From NCBI RefSeq assembly GCF_000003605.2, contig NW_003143796.1, positions 77,015 to 123,236 of the forward strand: 46,222 nucleotides of DNA, given 5' to 3'. The position numbers and the translations under genes were made by a program. Origin of the DNA: Saccoglossus kowalevskii (lineage: Eukaryota > Hemichordata > Enteropneusta > Harrimaniidae). This document shows, in pieces, positions 31,335 through 43,012 of this stretch. Below the pieces are notes generated by a model that saw only the letters and a program-made list of their open reading frames with translations, made no database searches and was not told the DNA's origin. Numbering within the stretch: the first letter of the stretch is position 1; every line of letters starts with the position of its first letter.

Positions 31335-31659
31335 TGTATACAATGGAAATCTATTTAGGCTTGTTAATAATAATTGCACTTTAAAATAATATTCATGAGC
31401 TATGTCTACGTCATAACCTCGCTAAAGTTATTAGCATATTGTGTACGCGGTGCGTATGCGTCGGGTCCTTTTTTCGTATTCCAGTACGCATGCGTCATCA
31501 CAGTGAGGTCAATTGTAATTTACACAGTTAAGGGTCTGTAAGTGACGTACAGTACCGTTAATGAGGTTCGTCAATTGCAAAGGATTTGTACACACTCCCA
31601 CCATGTCGTACGCTGTAATATACAATTACAATTCTGGTTCAAACAATAACTCTGGATAC

Positions 31660-32165
31660 GATTACACAAGTATGTCTCAGATGCACCGTTACTGTTTAAG
31701 AAATCCTTGGTTTCACATTGATAGTTTTCCCCATAAACAAATTTCAAATGTGTGTAAATCAGCCTCTTATGCATTAAGTCGTATTGGCCGTATTATAAAT
31801 GTTTTAAATCGTAGTATTAGTACTGAGCAGTTAATTCAAGCTTTTATAACTTCTAGAATGGATTATTGTTATAGTCTATATTTATATCTTCCCGGTTATC
31901 AATATATATATATAATATTCATAATTCCACAGCTCGATTAGTTGCCCTCTCACGTAAACATGAGCACATAACTCCCGTTCTTCAAAATCTTCCCTGGTTA
32001 CCAGTTTCCCAACGAATTCAAGTTGTTTAAAATAAGATTTTACCTACCCGACCTTTTTATTTTATTTTTCTAAATAATGTATTTTTATAACTATTTTTAT
32101 GTAAAGTGCATTGAGATTATATGTTTTATGTAATGCGCTATATAAGAATTATAATACTAATAATT
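31660..32165 (+). pseudogene. LINE remnant, CR1/L2-like 3' end
   Basis: SNVCKSASYALSRIGRI, STEQLIQAFITSRMDYCYSL and, in another frame, HITPVLQNLPWLPVSQRIQV follow the usual order of CR1/L2-type RT C-termini. The sequence closes with GCATTGAGATTAT and GCGCTATATAAGAAT plus ATAATACTAATAA, a tail typical of L2/CR1. Frameshifted and 5' truncated. Confidence 0.85.
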
Positions 32166-32247
32166 ACTGGAACTTTTACGTAGTACGGTAGTCGCATTAG
32201 CCAACTTGCAATTGCTAAATATATGGACGAAACGAAACGAAAGGAAT

Positions 32248-32330
32248 AACACACGTACGCGTTGTGTACGTCGCTATGAGTCCCACGTTGAACAGGACGC
32301 GGCGCGACGACCACCGCCTTTTAATGTCCT
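32248..32330. repeat. Interspersed repeat G, copy 1
   Basis: About 70 bases (ACGCGTTGTGTACGTCGC, TATGAGTCCCACGTTGAACA, CGACGACC) also occur at 42940-43012. This copy keeps more CG dinucleotides. Confidence 0.8.
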
Positions 32331-32814
32331 TGTCATACTTTGAAGATCATGATTATATACTCTCTACATTTAAATTATAAAAAAAAATAGGTACTTTGTA
32401 AAATATTATAATCTGGTTTAAATCAGCGAGATTCACACTGTGTGTAAAAACAAGGAAGGGAAGGATTGGTAACTCGGCATTTCCTTTACTTTACTGAAAC
32501 GTATCTTGAAATAAAATGTTGACATTAATATATGCTCACTACTTGTCCGCGCAATCAATTGTAGACTAAAGAGTAATGAAAATGACCCACCGGTTTAACC
32601 TTTCTTTCTTAATGTCTAAAAATGTTTCACTAATTTCTACACACATTCTTGCTGACGAAATACATATATGCATACTAAACTAGATATCAATTCAAAACCT
32701 CGTACAGCTCTGCTCACAAAAAGACATGCTCATAGTTATTCATGATTATTTGTGACGTCACTTGTTTACGTCTCCGCGCGAGATCCTGATAAAGGCTATG
32801 TAGGCGTTCAAGTT

Positions 32815-32880
32815 GTAACCGGTCATTGGCCGCGATATAAATCGGGGGCCCCACCTGTCGCCACGTGTCTTCGATAAATA
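32815..32880 (+). promoter_or_regulatory. Possible CCAAT/TATA core promoter
   Basis: ATTGG (inverted CCAAT) at about 32825 is followed by TATAAAT near 32837 and CACGTG (E-box) near 32862, inside a CpG-rich stretch. No convincing exon lies downstream: the first ATG (MAVNALQI) stops after eight codons. Confidence 0.25.
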
Positions 32881-33047
32881 ATTAACTTTGTTTGTGCAGA
32901 ACAATGTGTCAATTTCCATGTAAAATTCAGTCCATCTGAAACCTCTAAAATGGCCGTCAACGCTTTACAAATATGACACACGCCTACATAACACATTTAA
33001 TTCTATTCACGATTTACAGTGTATCCTCGGGGGCGGACATCCGGGCA

Positions 33048-33080
33048 TTTTCACCGCCTGGCAACCCGCGGCGGTGAAAA
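33048..33080. promoter_or_regulatory. Perfect 11-bp inverted repeat
   Basis: TTTTCACCGCC at 33048-33058 and GGCGGTGAAAA at 33070-33080 are exact reverse complements separated by 11 bases. It lies in a CpG-rich segment. The arms resemble, but do not match, an E2F site. Confidence 0.5.
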
Positions 33081-34239
33081 CAAAGGCCCAAAACTCGCAG
33101 AAAACGGTACTTTGGGATGATTGTTGAGACTCCTCTGAACAGTGTAACAAGATTAGCCCTACGTGTGTAACATATATAAATTTGGTTGTTCAGGATTACT
33201 TCAAAGTTGCTCGACCGGCGTTCTACAGCAGCGCGCACAGAGCCCATAGAAATGCATGTACAGTGGTGCGCGTCGTAGCAACGTGGAACGTCTTGGGACG
33301 TAGCTCCGCCCCGGATGATACTAGTAGTACATTCAGTGCCAGTGGTTTTTAAAAATAGTTTTCCCCTAGCTCGTCTGAGGGCGTACTGCTAGTGGCTAAG
33401 ATCGGTACCACGCAACGCATTCGTACTATTCCACACTTTTGGTTTAATCCATTTGAAATCTGGGGGTAGAAAAAAAATCGACGGGCTCGATAGTAAGAAA
33501 AAACCTACAAAACGTCACCTGAGGGCGCGCTGCTGGGAGCTTGAAATCTGGGGGTGAAAAACAATTAAATAGATTTAAGATGGGTCAACTCCTAATAAAA
33601 TCATATTAATATCTTTTTGTTAAATCTAGAAATAATATTATTAAAAAAACAAAAACAAAAAAAAAACAATTTTGGTTGAAATACCGAAATGAAGTTTGTA
33701 GTAGTTTAAAATTACTCCTCCACGAGTACATAGTACGTTATGTTCCTGTAAGTTGTATATTTTTTTTTTATTTGTTATTCATTTTAATTGTAATCCTTTT
33801 CACCACTTCCGAGGAATGTTACGTGTTAATAAAATTATTACTATTATTGAAAATCGATGTATGTCCCATCCCCTCCCAAATTTCACGGTTGAAATTTCGC
33901 CCAACACGAGTCAAGGCTCGGGGGTTTATTTCAGTGTACAATTTATGATGTTCATATTAATTTTGAGGATTTATGCGGTGTTGTTGAAAGGGTTGATCAC
34001 GTTTTTTTTTTTCTCTCACCTGATCTCAGGTTTTGAATGATGGGTTTGACGTCATCACTGCGCGTTGAATCCACCGTCTCGCCACAGGGAGAGTCCATTT
34101 TATGTGAAAGGGGTTGTTGGCATTAGAAAACATGAGTTGCATATATGTTTACAGGAGCGTGTTCTGTAGAAAACAAAACAAAAAGAAAACGAGAATTAGA
34201 CGAGAATTAGTGGGATATTTTTACTAATCGATTTTATCG

Positions 34240-34633
34240 GAAGCACGCGGATAATATGATTAACCGCAATTTGTCACATGACCATCATTTAGGTGAGTGA
34301 CCTCAGATATCGGCGATCCGCCATTAGCCAGCACCCAATCTAGGTCAGCATAGTTATAGGTCGACCATAGCTGAGTGTCTGCGTACAATTTCACATCGTT
34401 TGCGGAGTTATTGGGATACACACAGCAATTTTCCATTCACAGAAAATTGTCTTCACGACTTTCAACTTGATCCAAAGCAAGAAGGGCGGTTTTTACTGGA
34501 AAGGAATCTACTGTAGCGAGAAAAAACGGAGACCGTGCGTAGTTGCTGTGTACTGTAGCCGCCACTCAGACAGACTGCTCTGATCGCTTCGAGTGAGAGA
34601 AGTGGTGCGGTTGCGTTCCGAGCCTTTACAGAA
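34240..34633 (+). promoter_or_regulatory. CpG-rich promoter / 5' UTR candidate
   Basis: Many CG dinucleotides in an otherwise CG-poor region, ending at the possible start codon. It contains CGATCCGCCATTAG (a GCCAT core like YY1 sites) near 34313 and no clear TATA box, so a dispersed start site is likely. Inferred from composition only. Confidence 0.4.
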
Positions 34634-34745
34634 ATGGACCACTGCGAAATGGAATCTAGCACCATGGACCATGTTCAGTTGCCTGTTTCTAACCCGAATG
34701 GAAAGGCAGCCCTGTCGTGTAAAGCACAGCCCAGTAATCGCATTG
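34634..34745 (+). CDS. Possible first coding exon of an unrecognised gene
   Basis: ATG at 34634 has G at -3 and G at +4. It opens MDHCEMESSTMDHVQLPV and runs 37 codons plus one base (G) to the donor ATTG|GTGAGT; without splicing a TAA follows within three codons. A second in-frame ATG at 34664 has an even better context (ACCATGG). The peptide is polar and matches no family I recognise. The lead 400 bases are CpG-rich, unlike the AT-rich surroundings, as expected for a 5' end. No second exon could be identified before the right edge, so the gene would continue outside the window. It could also be a non-coding 5' exon. Confidence 0.5.
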
Positions 34746-35609
34746 GTGAGTAAACGACCGATTGTTGTTCACCAACCTACATTCTTTTAGACTGAAATGC
34801 GACGTACCAAGTATACTAGTATACGATAACAACTAGCCACCATGCATATGACCTTGATCAAAGACAAAGGAGGTCGATTTTATTTCGGTCTGCTTTGCAC
34901 ATTGAATTGCATATTTGATTTCTTGCAATATTATGTTCATGCCATTTTTTATGAGAATGACGTAGTTCGTCCAAGTTATTTTTTTGCAGACCAACCACTC
35001 CTGATTGGTCACCGATCAAACGTACTGGAGTAATTTATTTGAGTGACATCGACCATGTCGCCCACTGCCACGGTGTTCCATTTGTTCACATGGAAAGGCA
35101 TATTGAGCTTCTGGTCAATAATTCCGTGTTCAGTGGAAATCATGTCTTTCTGTTCTGATTTTGATTCTACGACTGTCACACAAACACACTGAACACTGGT
35201 TTATTGTTCTGCAATTTCGTTGTCTGGTGCTCCGTTTTTTCATTTGTTCCTTTCTTTGTGAATGTATTTTCCTTTTACTCACTGGGTCCAAAGACTTGTG
35301 TATTGTTTGTGTACTTAACTTTTACAATATAACAACTGTATAATTTACATACAATGATTTTTGGCGTATTACTCCCCAGAATGACTCACTGCTCATATCT
35401 TCCGCCATGTCGGCAAACACAACACGGAAGTGATGTCGTGACCGAATTTCTGAGAAAGTTACGTCAGCGTTTAGGTTGTTGATTGGGCCTTCAGTACTTG
35501 GCCGCCTTTATGAAGAGTTTGTGAAAACGAACTATCGACGGCGCTGACAAGGGCACTTTCAAAGGGGAGGGGGGTGGGTGGATGGGTGTCAGGTGTTAAC
35601 ACATGCATA
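34746..35609. other. Probable first-intron start, nothing recognised
   Basis: Begins with the GTGAGT donor. No second exon seen. Confidence 0.35.
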
Positions 35610-35742
35610 TTATTACTTTACATTAATTTGCTGTTTATTTTCACTGATTTTTTACAAATTTAATTTAAAGTATAGGAAAAAATGTATTGTCGCTGCATTC
35701 TATTTAAAAAAATTCCAAGTGAAAATATAGTTTTTTACAGTA
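35610..35742 (-). mobile_element. MITE family D, decayed inverted copy
   Basis: TTATTTTCACTGATTTTT, TATAGGAAAAAA and AATTCCAAGTGAAAATA follow the minus-strand order of the 18240 copy and end at ACAGTA; the middle is shortened. Confidence 0.7.
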
Positions 35743-36344
35743 TAGTTTTAGAAGTCAATATTTATTTGTGTTCAGTCTTTAGTATTACAGTGATACATAA
35801 AACAATAATATAGAATATGTATACTATGAAGATTTTACGTGATTAAAATACACAGTAACAGTTACAGCCGTAACTTGTGTACTTAACCCAGAAAAAAAAA
35901 TGATTACCCTGGTAAGTACTTAACCAGAATAACTAGTGCTTGCAATAACACTTGTATTCAATACTGTTTTTTCGATTCTTGTAAACGTGTTGATTGAGAA
36001 GGGAAAACAAGAAATTAAAGCTATTACATAATAATAATATAAGTACTTGTTACTTCTCAGTCACATGAAGGTCAAGCAACTATGATTTAACTAATTCTTA
36101 CCATGACTGTCACAAAGTGAGGAATTTCAGCCAATCATGTTGCTGCTGTGAATAAGCATAGCTTAATTTGTAGTTGTTTTGTCATACATTCAGAGATTTC
36201 ATTACATTGATCTCACGTACCAATATCCAGGTTACGGCATAAACACGGACACTCTAGAACGCCATAAACCAGTTGAGTGTTTGACCTTAATTTACTGACA
36301 AACAAAAGTGAGTAATATCATCCATAGTTGATTTTTTTTCAGTA

Positions 36345-36483
36345 AGTCAATGGTGTAATGTATCTTTTACCTCCATGGTGTAATGTATTTCTCACATCCA
36401 TGGTGTAATGTATTTCTCACATCCATGTTGTAATGTATTTCTCACTTCCATGGTGTAATTTTTTTTTACTTCCATGGTGTTAT
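36345..36483. repeat. 25-bp minisatellite, about 5.5 copies
   Basis: Unit CCATGGTGTAATGTATTTCT plus CACAT; TGGTGTAAT words at 36351, 36376, 36401, 36426 (one mismatch), 36451 and 36475. Confidence 0.95.
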
Positions 36484-37289
36484 CGTGATACATGTATAAC
36501 ATATTTTCTTTTATAATCACCATCAAAACAAAGAAACTCACTAAAGTGTATGGTTTAATTGTTCACACCTCGAGGTCACTCATCTGTTTGCATCTTTTGT
36601 GATTTAATTAGCCTAATTGAGAGTTTTTAATTTATAAAATGTTTTGTACTAAAATTAGCACTGAAGTGAAATATTGATGTCATCACTAATTAACCCCATG
36701 GACGACTGAATACCTGTCAAGTGATTCCTGCATCACCATGCTAGTTTTAAAGGGTATCTCAACAGTGTTCCCACCTTTTCATAAATAATATGTGGCTTAC
36801 ATACATCAGATTTCACCCTACACTCTGTTTCATGTAGGCATGAATCATTTGCTGCAAGTTACAGAGCACATACTAGTACCTAAGCGGCCATCCCTCAGCA
36901 AATAATGAAGCAAAGGCATTGAAATCCCGAAACTCACTCTTTTTACACAAACTGGCAAGTTTGAATTACTAAACGAAGTACAGGACGACGAAGATAAAAT
37001 ATCCAAGAATCTACACATATCAAAAATTATATCTCAAAAGTGAATATTTGTGGTGTATTTTAAGTCTAACCAGACCATAAGTGGAATTTTCTCAGTACTC
37101 TAAATATCATATTTTAGTATAAGATAGTAAATATATTTATAAATCCACAAAAAATTCCAAGTAATGGTGGAAACCAAATTGACGGGTGAATACTGCCCAT
37201 ATAGAACTCCACTGCAGTTTTAAACAAATTTGATTTGATTTGATCTATCTTTTGCATTCATGGCAGTAAATCTGCCTATGATTGAATAC
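36484..37289. other. No gene recognised
   Basis: AT-rich; nothing recognised. Confidence 0.4.
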
Positions 37290-37430
37290 AACCTGCAAAG
37301 GCTCATGGGTAATGGCATTACCAAGCATCTTCTTTGGATTTAAATTAAGCAGCATAAATGATTTACAAATTATACATGTTCGTAAAACAAATTTACGCTT
37401 TTATGAAACGTGGTGTAAAATCATTCATTT
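37290..37430 (-). repeat. Interspersed repeat, inverse of 5468-5640
   Basis: Read on the minus strand, GTTTCAT, AATTTGTTTTA, GAACAT, AAATCCAAAGAA, GGTAATGCCATTACCCAT follow the same order as at 5468-5640. A shorter match (ATGGGTAATG) lies near 37770-37800. Confidence 0.6.
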
Positions 37431-40400
37431 CTATTAAACATTTATAAACCTTTATAAATTTTAAATGACAGTGTACCATTCATAATAACTTGACAAATCA
37501 TATTGATTGATGCCTTAGTGAAAGACACCCTCCTATTTATAATCCTACAACTATCAGTGTGGATTTTGACCCATCATGTCAGTTTTCCTGCTAACTGAAA
37601 ATGAAAATGTTTTAAAATTTAAAACATTCTATATCAAATTGTAATGGCAATACTACAGTAATATTAAAAATATATATCTGCAAACTATTACCGGTAGTTA
37701 GAATCGTTTTGTATTATATGGAGACAATCTTTCACATACATTGTACATGTAAATTGTGAACCGATGGGAATTATGGGTAATGAGCATCACCAAAGGGCTT
37801 CTCTAGGCAATGAAAGCAGATTTGAAAAATAACACAAAGTGAATGTTTTATACATTTTTGTATAAATAGTTCGTACTTTAGGTGAGATTCAGTGTAAGTG
37901 AATTATGTACATGTTTTATAGTGAAACCCCAGTTACCTGCACTGATCCATCATCTATCAATCAGCAGTGTTTATAAAATCCCATTCCCTTGAAAATGGAT
38001 AATGTTTGTAATTTGTTGATAAATTTTTTGAGATCAAAATTTGTTATGAAAAAAGTCATTATCAGGGTTTTGAGTGTTTGTTCCTTTTCGCTATACCCAA
38101 TTCTGTTGGAAACAGTCGAGTATATGTCAAAGTGAGTATATGTAAAAGTATATTCTTGTTGGCATGACAACATGCTCTAGCAGCCTTGACCACACTAGTA
38201 GCAGATAAAATGCTTAAGGTTTGAAGGATACTGGTGGGTATATTTGTCAGTAACAAATTTTGAGGTCCACTCATAGCAACCACAGTTGCAACCAATGCTG
38301 TTTTTCTTTATGGATGTTTGTCATGGATGCCATTTGCTCCAAAATTGTAAACCAGATTTTCTCTGACAGGGTGCCTAGATTGACGTTGGTATTCTCTCTG
38401 GAGATAATGCTCTAATTACTTTTAAATATGATAAACAATTAAATTTAGAAAACTCATCCTAGCACTTTTTGTTTTGCCGATATTTCATGCTAGATGATTT
38501 AATATACTAGCTCTATATTCAAAGACAGACTTACAGTGGAATTGTTCCGCCTGATAGACTGCATAGTACGGTAGAGGTTTGTTCATGCTATGATTACATC
38601 GTACATGTATGTGTGTACAGATCTGTCTATTAAAAACAACTGCACACCCACAGTCTGCAGACAATGAATGTTTGTGAATTGGTGTATAGTCGCTGTTATG
38701 TTTTTAACAATGTTTGGCACATATATGTCCATTAAAATGTACACCCATATTGATTTTTACAAATCCTTGAACGATTTTTCATCCAGTGTAAACTGCAATC
38801 CCACCTACCTAGGTATGCATTTACATAATAAAAAACATGCAGATTTATTTGTGTTCTACTGGCATTTGAAAGTATTTACCCGTATATAGGTTTACCTTCC
38901 CTTTCCATGAGTTCTAAGCACTAAGATAGTTATTTTTATAACAATTGGCATATACAATATTGCGTTGGTACACCATGCAAATGAGGAAACGTATTCTTGC
39001 TGCATTGTACATTCCAGTAATACAGAGGTTTTATAATTCTAACCACGTGCACACAAACACGTACATATGGATTAAAGAACAAGAGCGTATGCTTATGCGA
39101 CTAACTGAAAATTTATATTGGGTCATTTCATTATTTAAATTCATCGTTTTAGGCCGTGTTCGTCAGAATTTAAATTATTTGGACCCTGGGGGCTGTCTAT
39201 AGTTGACATTTCCAGTGGGTTCATTGCCTGCAGAATATTGTTTGAGATATTTGATTGCATGTAGAATATGATGTGGTTGTTATTGATTTTACCGTACATA
39301 TAATGTCACTTTTAGGAACTTTATCCATATTTAATTAATACTAAAGAGTAAGAGTAGACTAGTTTTAATTAATGCTAAACAGTAATTCCTTTATTGTATA
39401 GTATTGAGTTTCTAGTTGCTGCATTACAAAAACAACATAATCAGTACAGAACTTGAAGCTTGTGCAGAAGAATGTCTTCCTGACACTTCCTAACACACTT
39501 TCTGCTGACCAAAGGTGTATATTAAACCGTTTAACGTCAATCAACACTTCTCCTTTTCTCACTCTGCCTCATAGCAGCTGAGTAAACAGAGAGAGCCCAA
39601 ATAAATGAAAGCAAATGTCTATTATCTTGTGAATATTGCATCATCACAGAGAAAGCCAGTCAATATACGTGTCTAGACAGACTGTACCGGCTGTGTTAAT
39701 ATGGACGTCATTTGAATCAATTCCTGAATGTTCATGAAAACGTTTGAATTATGAAATATAAATGTAGGCTAATTTTTTAATTATGCATAGGTCTAAGGTC
39801 ATTTGTGAACAATTGTCTATTTGGTACATCTCTGGATGGTCATGATAATGCTTGAATTATGAAATAATTTTTGAAAGGTGCGTAGCAGGTCAGAGTTCAT
39901 TTGTGAACAACTGCTCATATGGTACATCAGTATATTGACTGGAAATGGAAGCTTAATTATTTTTTCTCACTTTTTATCATTATACTGATTATATGTATGT
40001 CATATTTGAAAACGTTTTGTATTCCTTGAATCTCTCAAGCCCTCTCCACGCTTGTAAATGGTCCATCCCTTAAATTAAAAATCTAACATTTGCACATACT
40101 GCCTTAATTGATGTGAGGCCTAAATGCACTGTTTGACCTAGATACTGTCTCCTCCTAGATGTTGCAAATGACTTTCAACTCAAAATTGCTTTTTATGAGA
40201 ATTTCTTTTTACTTTTGGACTCATTTTATAATAAAATAAAACCTTGTAATAAAATCCGATCTTTTTATTTTTATAGTCTCTCTACAAAAGCACTGCCTAG
40301 AGGTACCTTGTGACATCACAGGTTTACCATAGTGTCCTTTACACTTGGTTTCTGTTTTTATGGCAACTAACATCATGGTGTATTATGACTATGAGAACAA

Positions 40401-41060
40401 ATGATCTGGTGAGTGTATTGTTACAACAACAATGATTTTGAAAAAAAAAAATTAAGATTGGTGCCCAGTGATGTTCTCAGCTGGGTGCCAACTTGTTGTT
40501 GTTATTTGATAGTCCACCAGCTTTATTATGATAATTCTTACAACAAATTTATTTATTTTAATGGCAAATATTGAAATAGTATATAACAACATTTAGGTAT
40601 CCCACAATTCCATGGTGCAGTTTCAGAGATTCACTGCCTGTCTTTCGATACTACTTAAAAACGATTGTGCTCAATTTATTGGTGAATCGTGAAACTTTAA
40701 AATCTTCATGCATTCTTGAAAAGATGCGTTTGCCATAATATAGCCTTTTCCTTTGCCTACTATGCATAGTTTCATAGTCGGTCATGATCACTTAAGGCTT
40801 ACTACAGTTTGACAGTGTTAGCATATGATTGTGTTGTTACTCTAACATTCTATGTGCAATTTTAAATACAAAACAATAAAATAATAAAACAAACTACAAG
40901 TGACTTTATTTATTTCAAATATTTAACTTTGTTTCACATCTGCACAATTCCCAAAAGATTATTGCCTACGTGTGTTATTGAAAACAAAAAATGAGCAGTG
41001 CATGTCATGTGGACTCACAACTAGTATACTGCTTCTTCTATGCAAGTGCTGACTGTACAT
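37431..41060. other. No gene recognised
   Basis: AT-rich; no conserved frame on either strand and no clear repeat. Confidence 0.4.
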
Positions 41061-41064
41061 ATAC

Positions 41065-41130
41065 CTACCATATTTGCTGTATTAGAAAAATATCTCTAAT
41101 AGAAATGCATATTAACCAAAAATTGTATTT
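41065..41130. mobile_element. Fragment of the MITE at 41898
   Basis: CTGTATTAGAAAAATATCTC and TAATAGAAATG resemble the left end of that element. Confidence 0.45.
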
Positions 41131-41292
41131 ATTTAAACAATAATGAATCCCCCACATTGCCATATTGGATGGGGAGAAGAATATATGACAAGATAATTAT
41201 CACGTCTATCACCCTTTTTGAAACCATTTTGCCGATTCATTACCGTTGTTATAAATCACCACAATCAGAATTAAACAAATTTGGTTAAATCT

Positions 41293-41307
41293 GGGGGGGG
41301 GGGGGGG
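41293..41307. repeat. 15-G run
   Basis: Uninterrupted G tract; length may be unreliable in assembly. Confidence 0.9.
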
Positions 41308-41897
41308 TTGAATGAATTTACTTTTGAATACAGGTTTACATTAATGTGTCAAGCTATAATGTCATAATTACCTCTAATTTTGATAGTGTGGATTATTAAT
41401 AGTGGTGCATATGAGGTGTACATAGTCATAACCAAAGAAAATTAAAATTTGAATATGTTCTTCAGTAATGGCTGTTGTTGACCTCTTCCCTTCTAGCAAC
41501 AAGCACTCTTGACTGAAATGGTCAATAACCTGGCTCAACATTATTTGCACACTACAAGTGTGTTGACCATTTACTTATTGCCAATTCTGAATTACATTAT
41601 TATAAAGTGACTATCCGTATACCCCCTCCTATTACTTCTATACCCCACCCTCCCATCATCATAAACTGGTCGAACCAATCACTGATGACTTTCTTGTTAT
41701 ACATTTTGTATACTGTGAAATCATTAAAATATTACTTACCGGTACTGTAAAAAACAAAATTTATTCCCATAAATCAATACAGGCACTTTCAAAAAAAAAA
41801 AAAATTTTAACAGGTCTGTTTTGTACAGAATTCTCATCGTAATTTATTTCTTCAGCTTTCTGAGTGCTTTATAAAATAATTTGGTTTATAAATGTAG

Positions 41898-42076
41898 TAC
41901 AGTAAAATCTGTATTAGAAGCCACATCTCTAATAGAAGTCTGACACACACATTTGTTTTGAACAACTGAGAACCAAAAATTCATTATTTCTCATATGTGT
42001 AGATGCTCCAATAGAAGCCACATTCCCTCTGTTATATTTTAATAGAAACCGTGGCTTCTAATACCAATTTTACAGT
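41898..42076. mobile_element. 179-bp TA-flanked MITE
   Basis: Left TACAGTAAAATCTGTATTAG and right (inverted) TACTGTAAAATTGGTATTAG both continue into AAGCCAC, giving about 27-bp terminal inverted repeats. TA borders suggest a Tc1/mariner-type source. CTAATAGAAG words recur inside. Confidence 0.88.
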
Positions 42077-42603
42077 AACAGTTTTTGAAAAATACACGCG
42101 TTTGTCTCAATGTTTTAATAAATGTAGAATTTTGAGACCTAATGGATAACTAATGTGCAAGCACATGCATCTCAGTTTTGACCTTGAACTTAATCTAAAA
42201 GTAAATAATAATGGAATCCTATAGTTTGATTGATAATAATAGCCACTCCTAAACTTATTTAATTTTTTTTTATTTTAAATGACGGACTTGAATGATTAAA
42301 GAAAGGACTGAATTTGAATTTTATAAAAAAGAATATTAATTTAAAACATTTCAAGATTACCCATTTGTGCTTTTAGTGTCTACTGTAATTCAGGAGTGTT
42401 TGTATTTACTGTTATTACCTAATAATTACTAATCTGTGTATTCTTCTGATTTTCTACTCTATATATAACTACACAGCTCTAATAGAAAACAGAAATAGCT
42501 TTTAATGGTTACCATATATATTTTGAGGAAGTAATAAAAAATATAAAAATAAACTAATCTACAAAAACAGAATATTAATGAAAAAAATATAATAAAACAA
42601 CTC
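42077..42603. other. No gene recognised
   Basis: AT-rich; nothing recognised. Confidence 0.4.
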
Positions 42604-42850
42604 CTTCAATTAATGCAAAATTTGTTGTCTAATTTCAAAGCACTTGTTGATATACTGTGCTACCTGGATGACAATACTACCATTATTTAACAGTGCAGTG
42701 AACTGTTCTTCAGGAGGCAGGTTGTGAAAGGAGTCAATCACATCAGCCGCTGTATTGAATAGAATACTGCGTCTATTACTGTATTTGGGACACTCCACCA
42801 CAAAATGAAATTCATTTTCAATGGTATCTTGGTTATAAATGTGGCCTTCT
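42604..42850 (-). pseudogene. LINE ORF2 C-terminal fragment, minus strand
   Basis: On the minus strand: GHIYNQDTIENEFHFVVECPKY, then SFHNLPPEEQFTALLNN and QVAQYINKCFEIRQQILH before a stop (first string is two motifs, IENEFHF and VECPKY). ENEFHF..ECPKY is the end of the Cys/His motif in LINE C-termini. It has no start of its own and is 5' truncated. Possibly the same LINE group as 30545-31120. Confidence 0.8.
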
Positions 42851-42939
42851 AAAGTTTAAAATCGTTGCATATCAATTGAAGCGCGGTGGTTGTAGCGCAG
42901 CACGTGTTCGAATTTCATGTAAATAAACAATGTATTTTA

Positions 42940-43012
42940 CACGCGTTGTATACATCGCTATGAGTCCCATATCGAACAGGATGTGGCACGACGACTGCCG
43001 CCCTTTAAAAAA
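42940..43012. repeat. Interspersed repeat G, copy 2
   Basis: Matches 32248-32330; several CG of that copy read TG or CA here. Confidence 0.8.

Larger units (their letters stand above)
32331..34239. other. Intergenic, locally CpG-rich, no gene recognised
   Basis: CG dinucleotides are frequent between about 32750 and 33540. It has two similar stretches: CTGAGGGCG with TGAAATCTGGGGGT near 33374/33457 and again near 33520/33542. No convincing exon on either strand. Confidence 0.4.

Noticed and set aside
33014..33247. Minus-strand frame MGSVRAAVERRSSNFEV in the CpG-rich block
   Set aside because: No homology, and no supporting splice or promoter signal; the GC-rich composition favours chance open frames.
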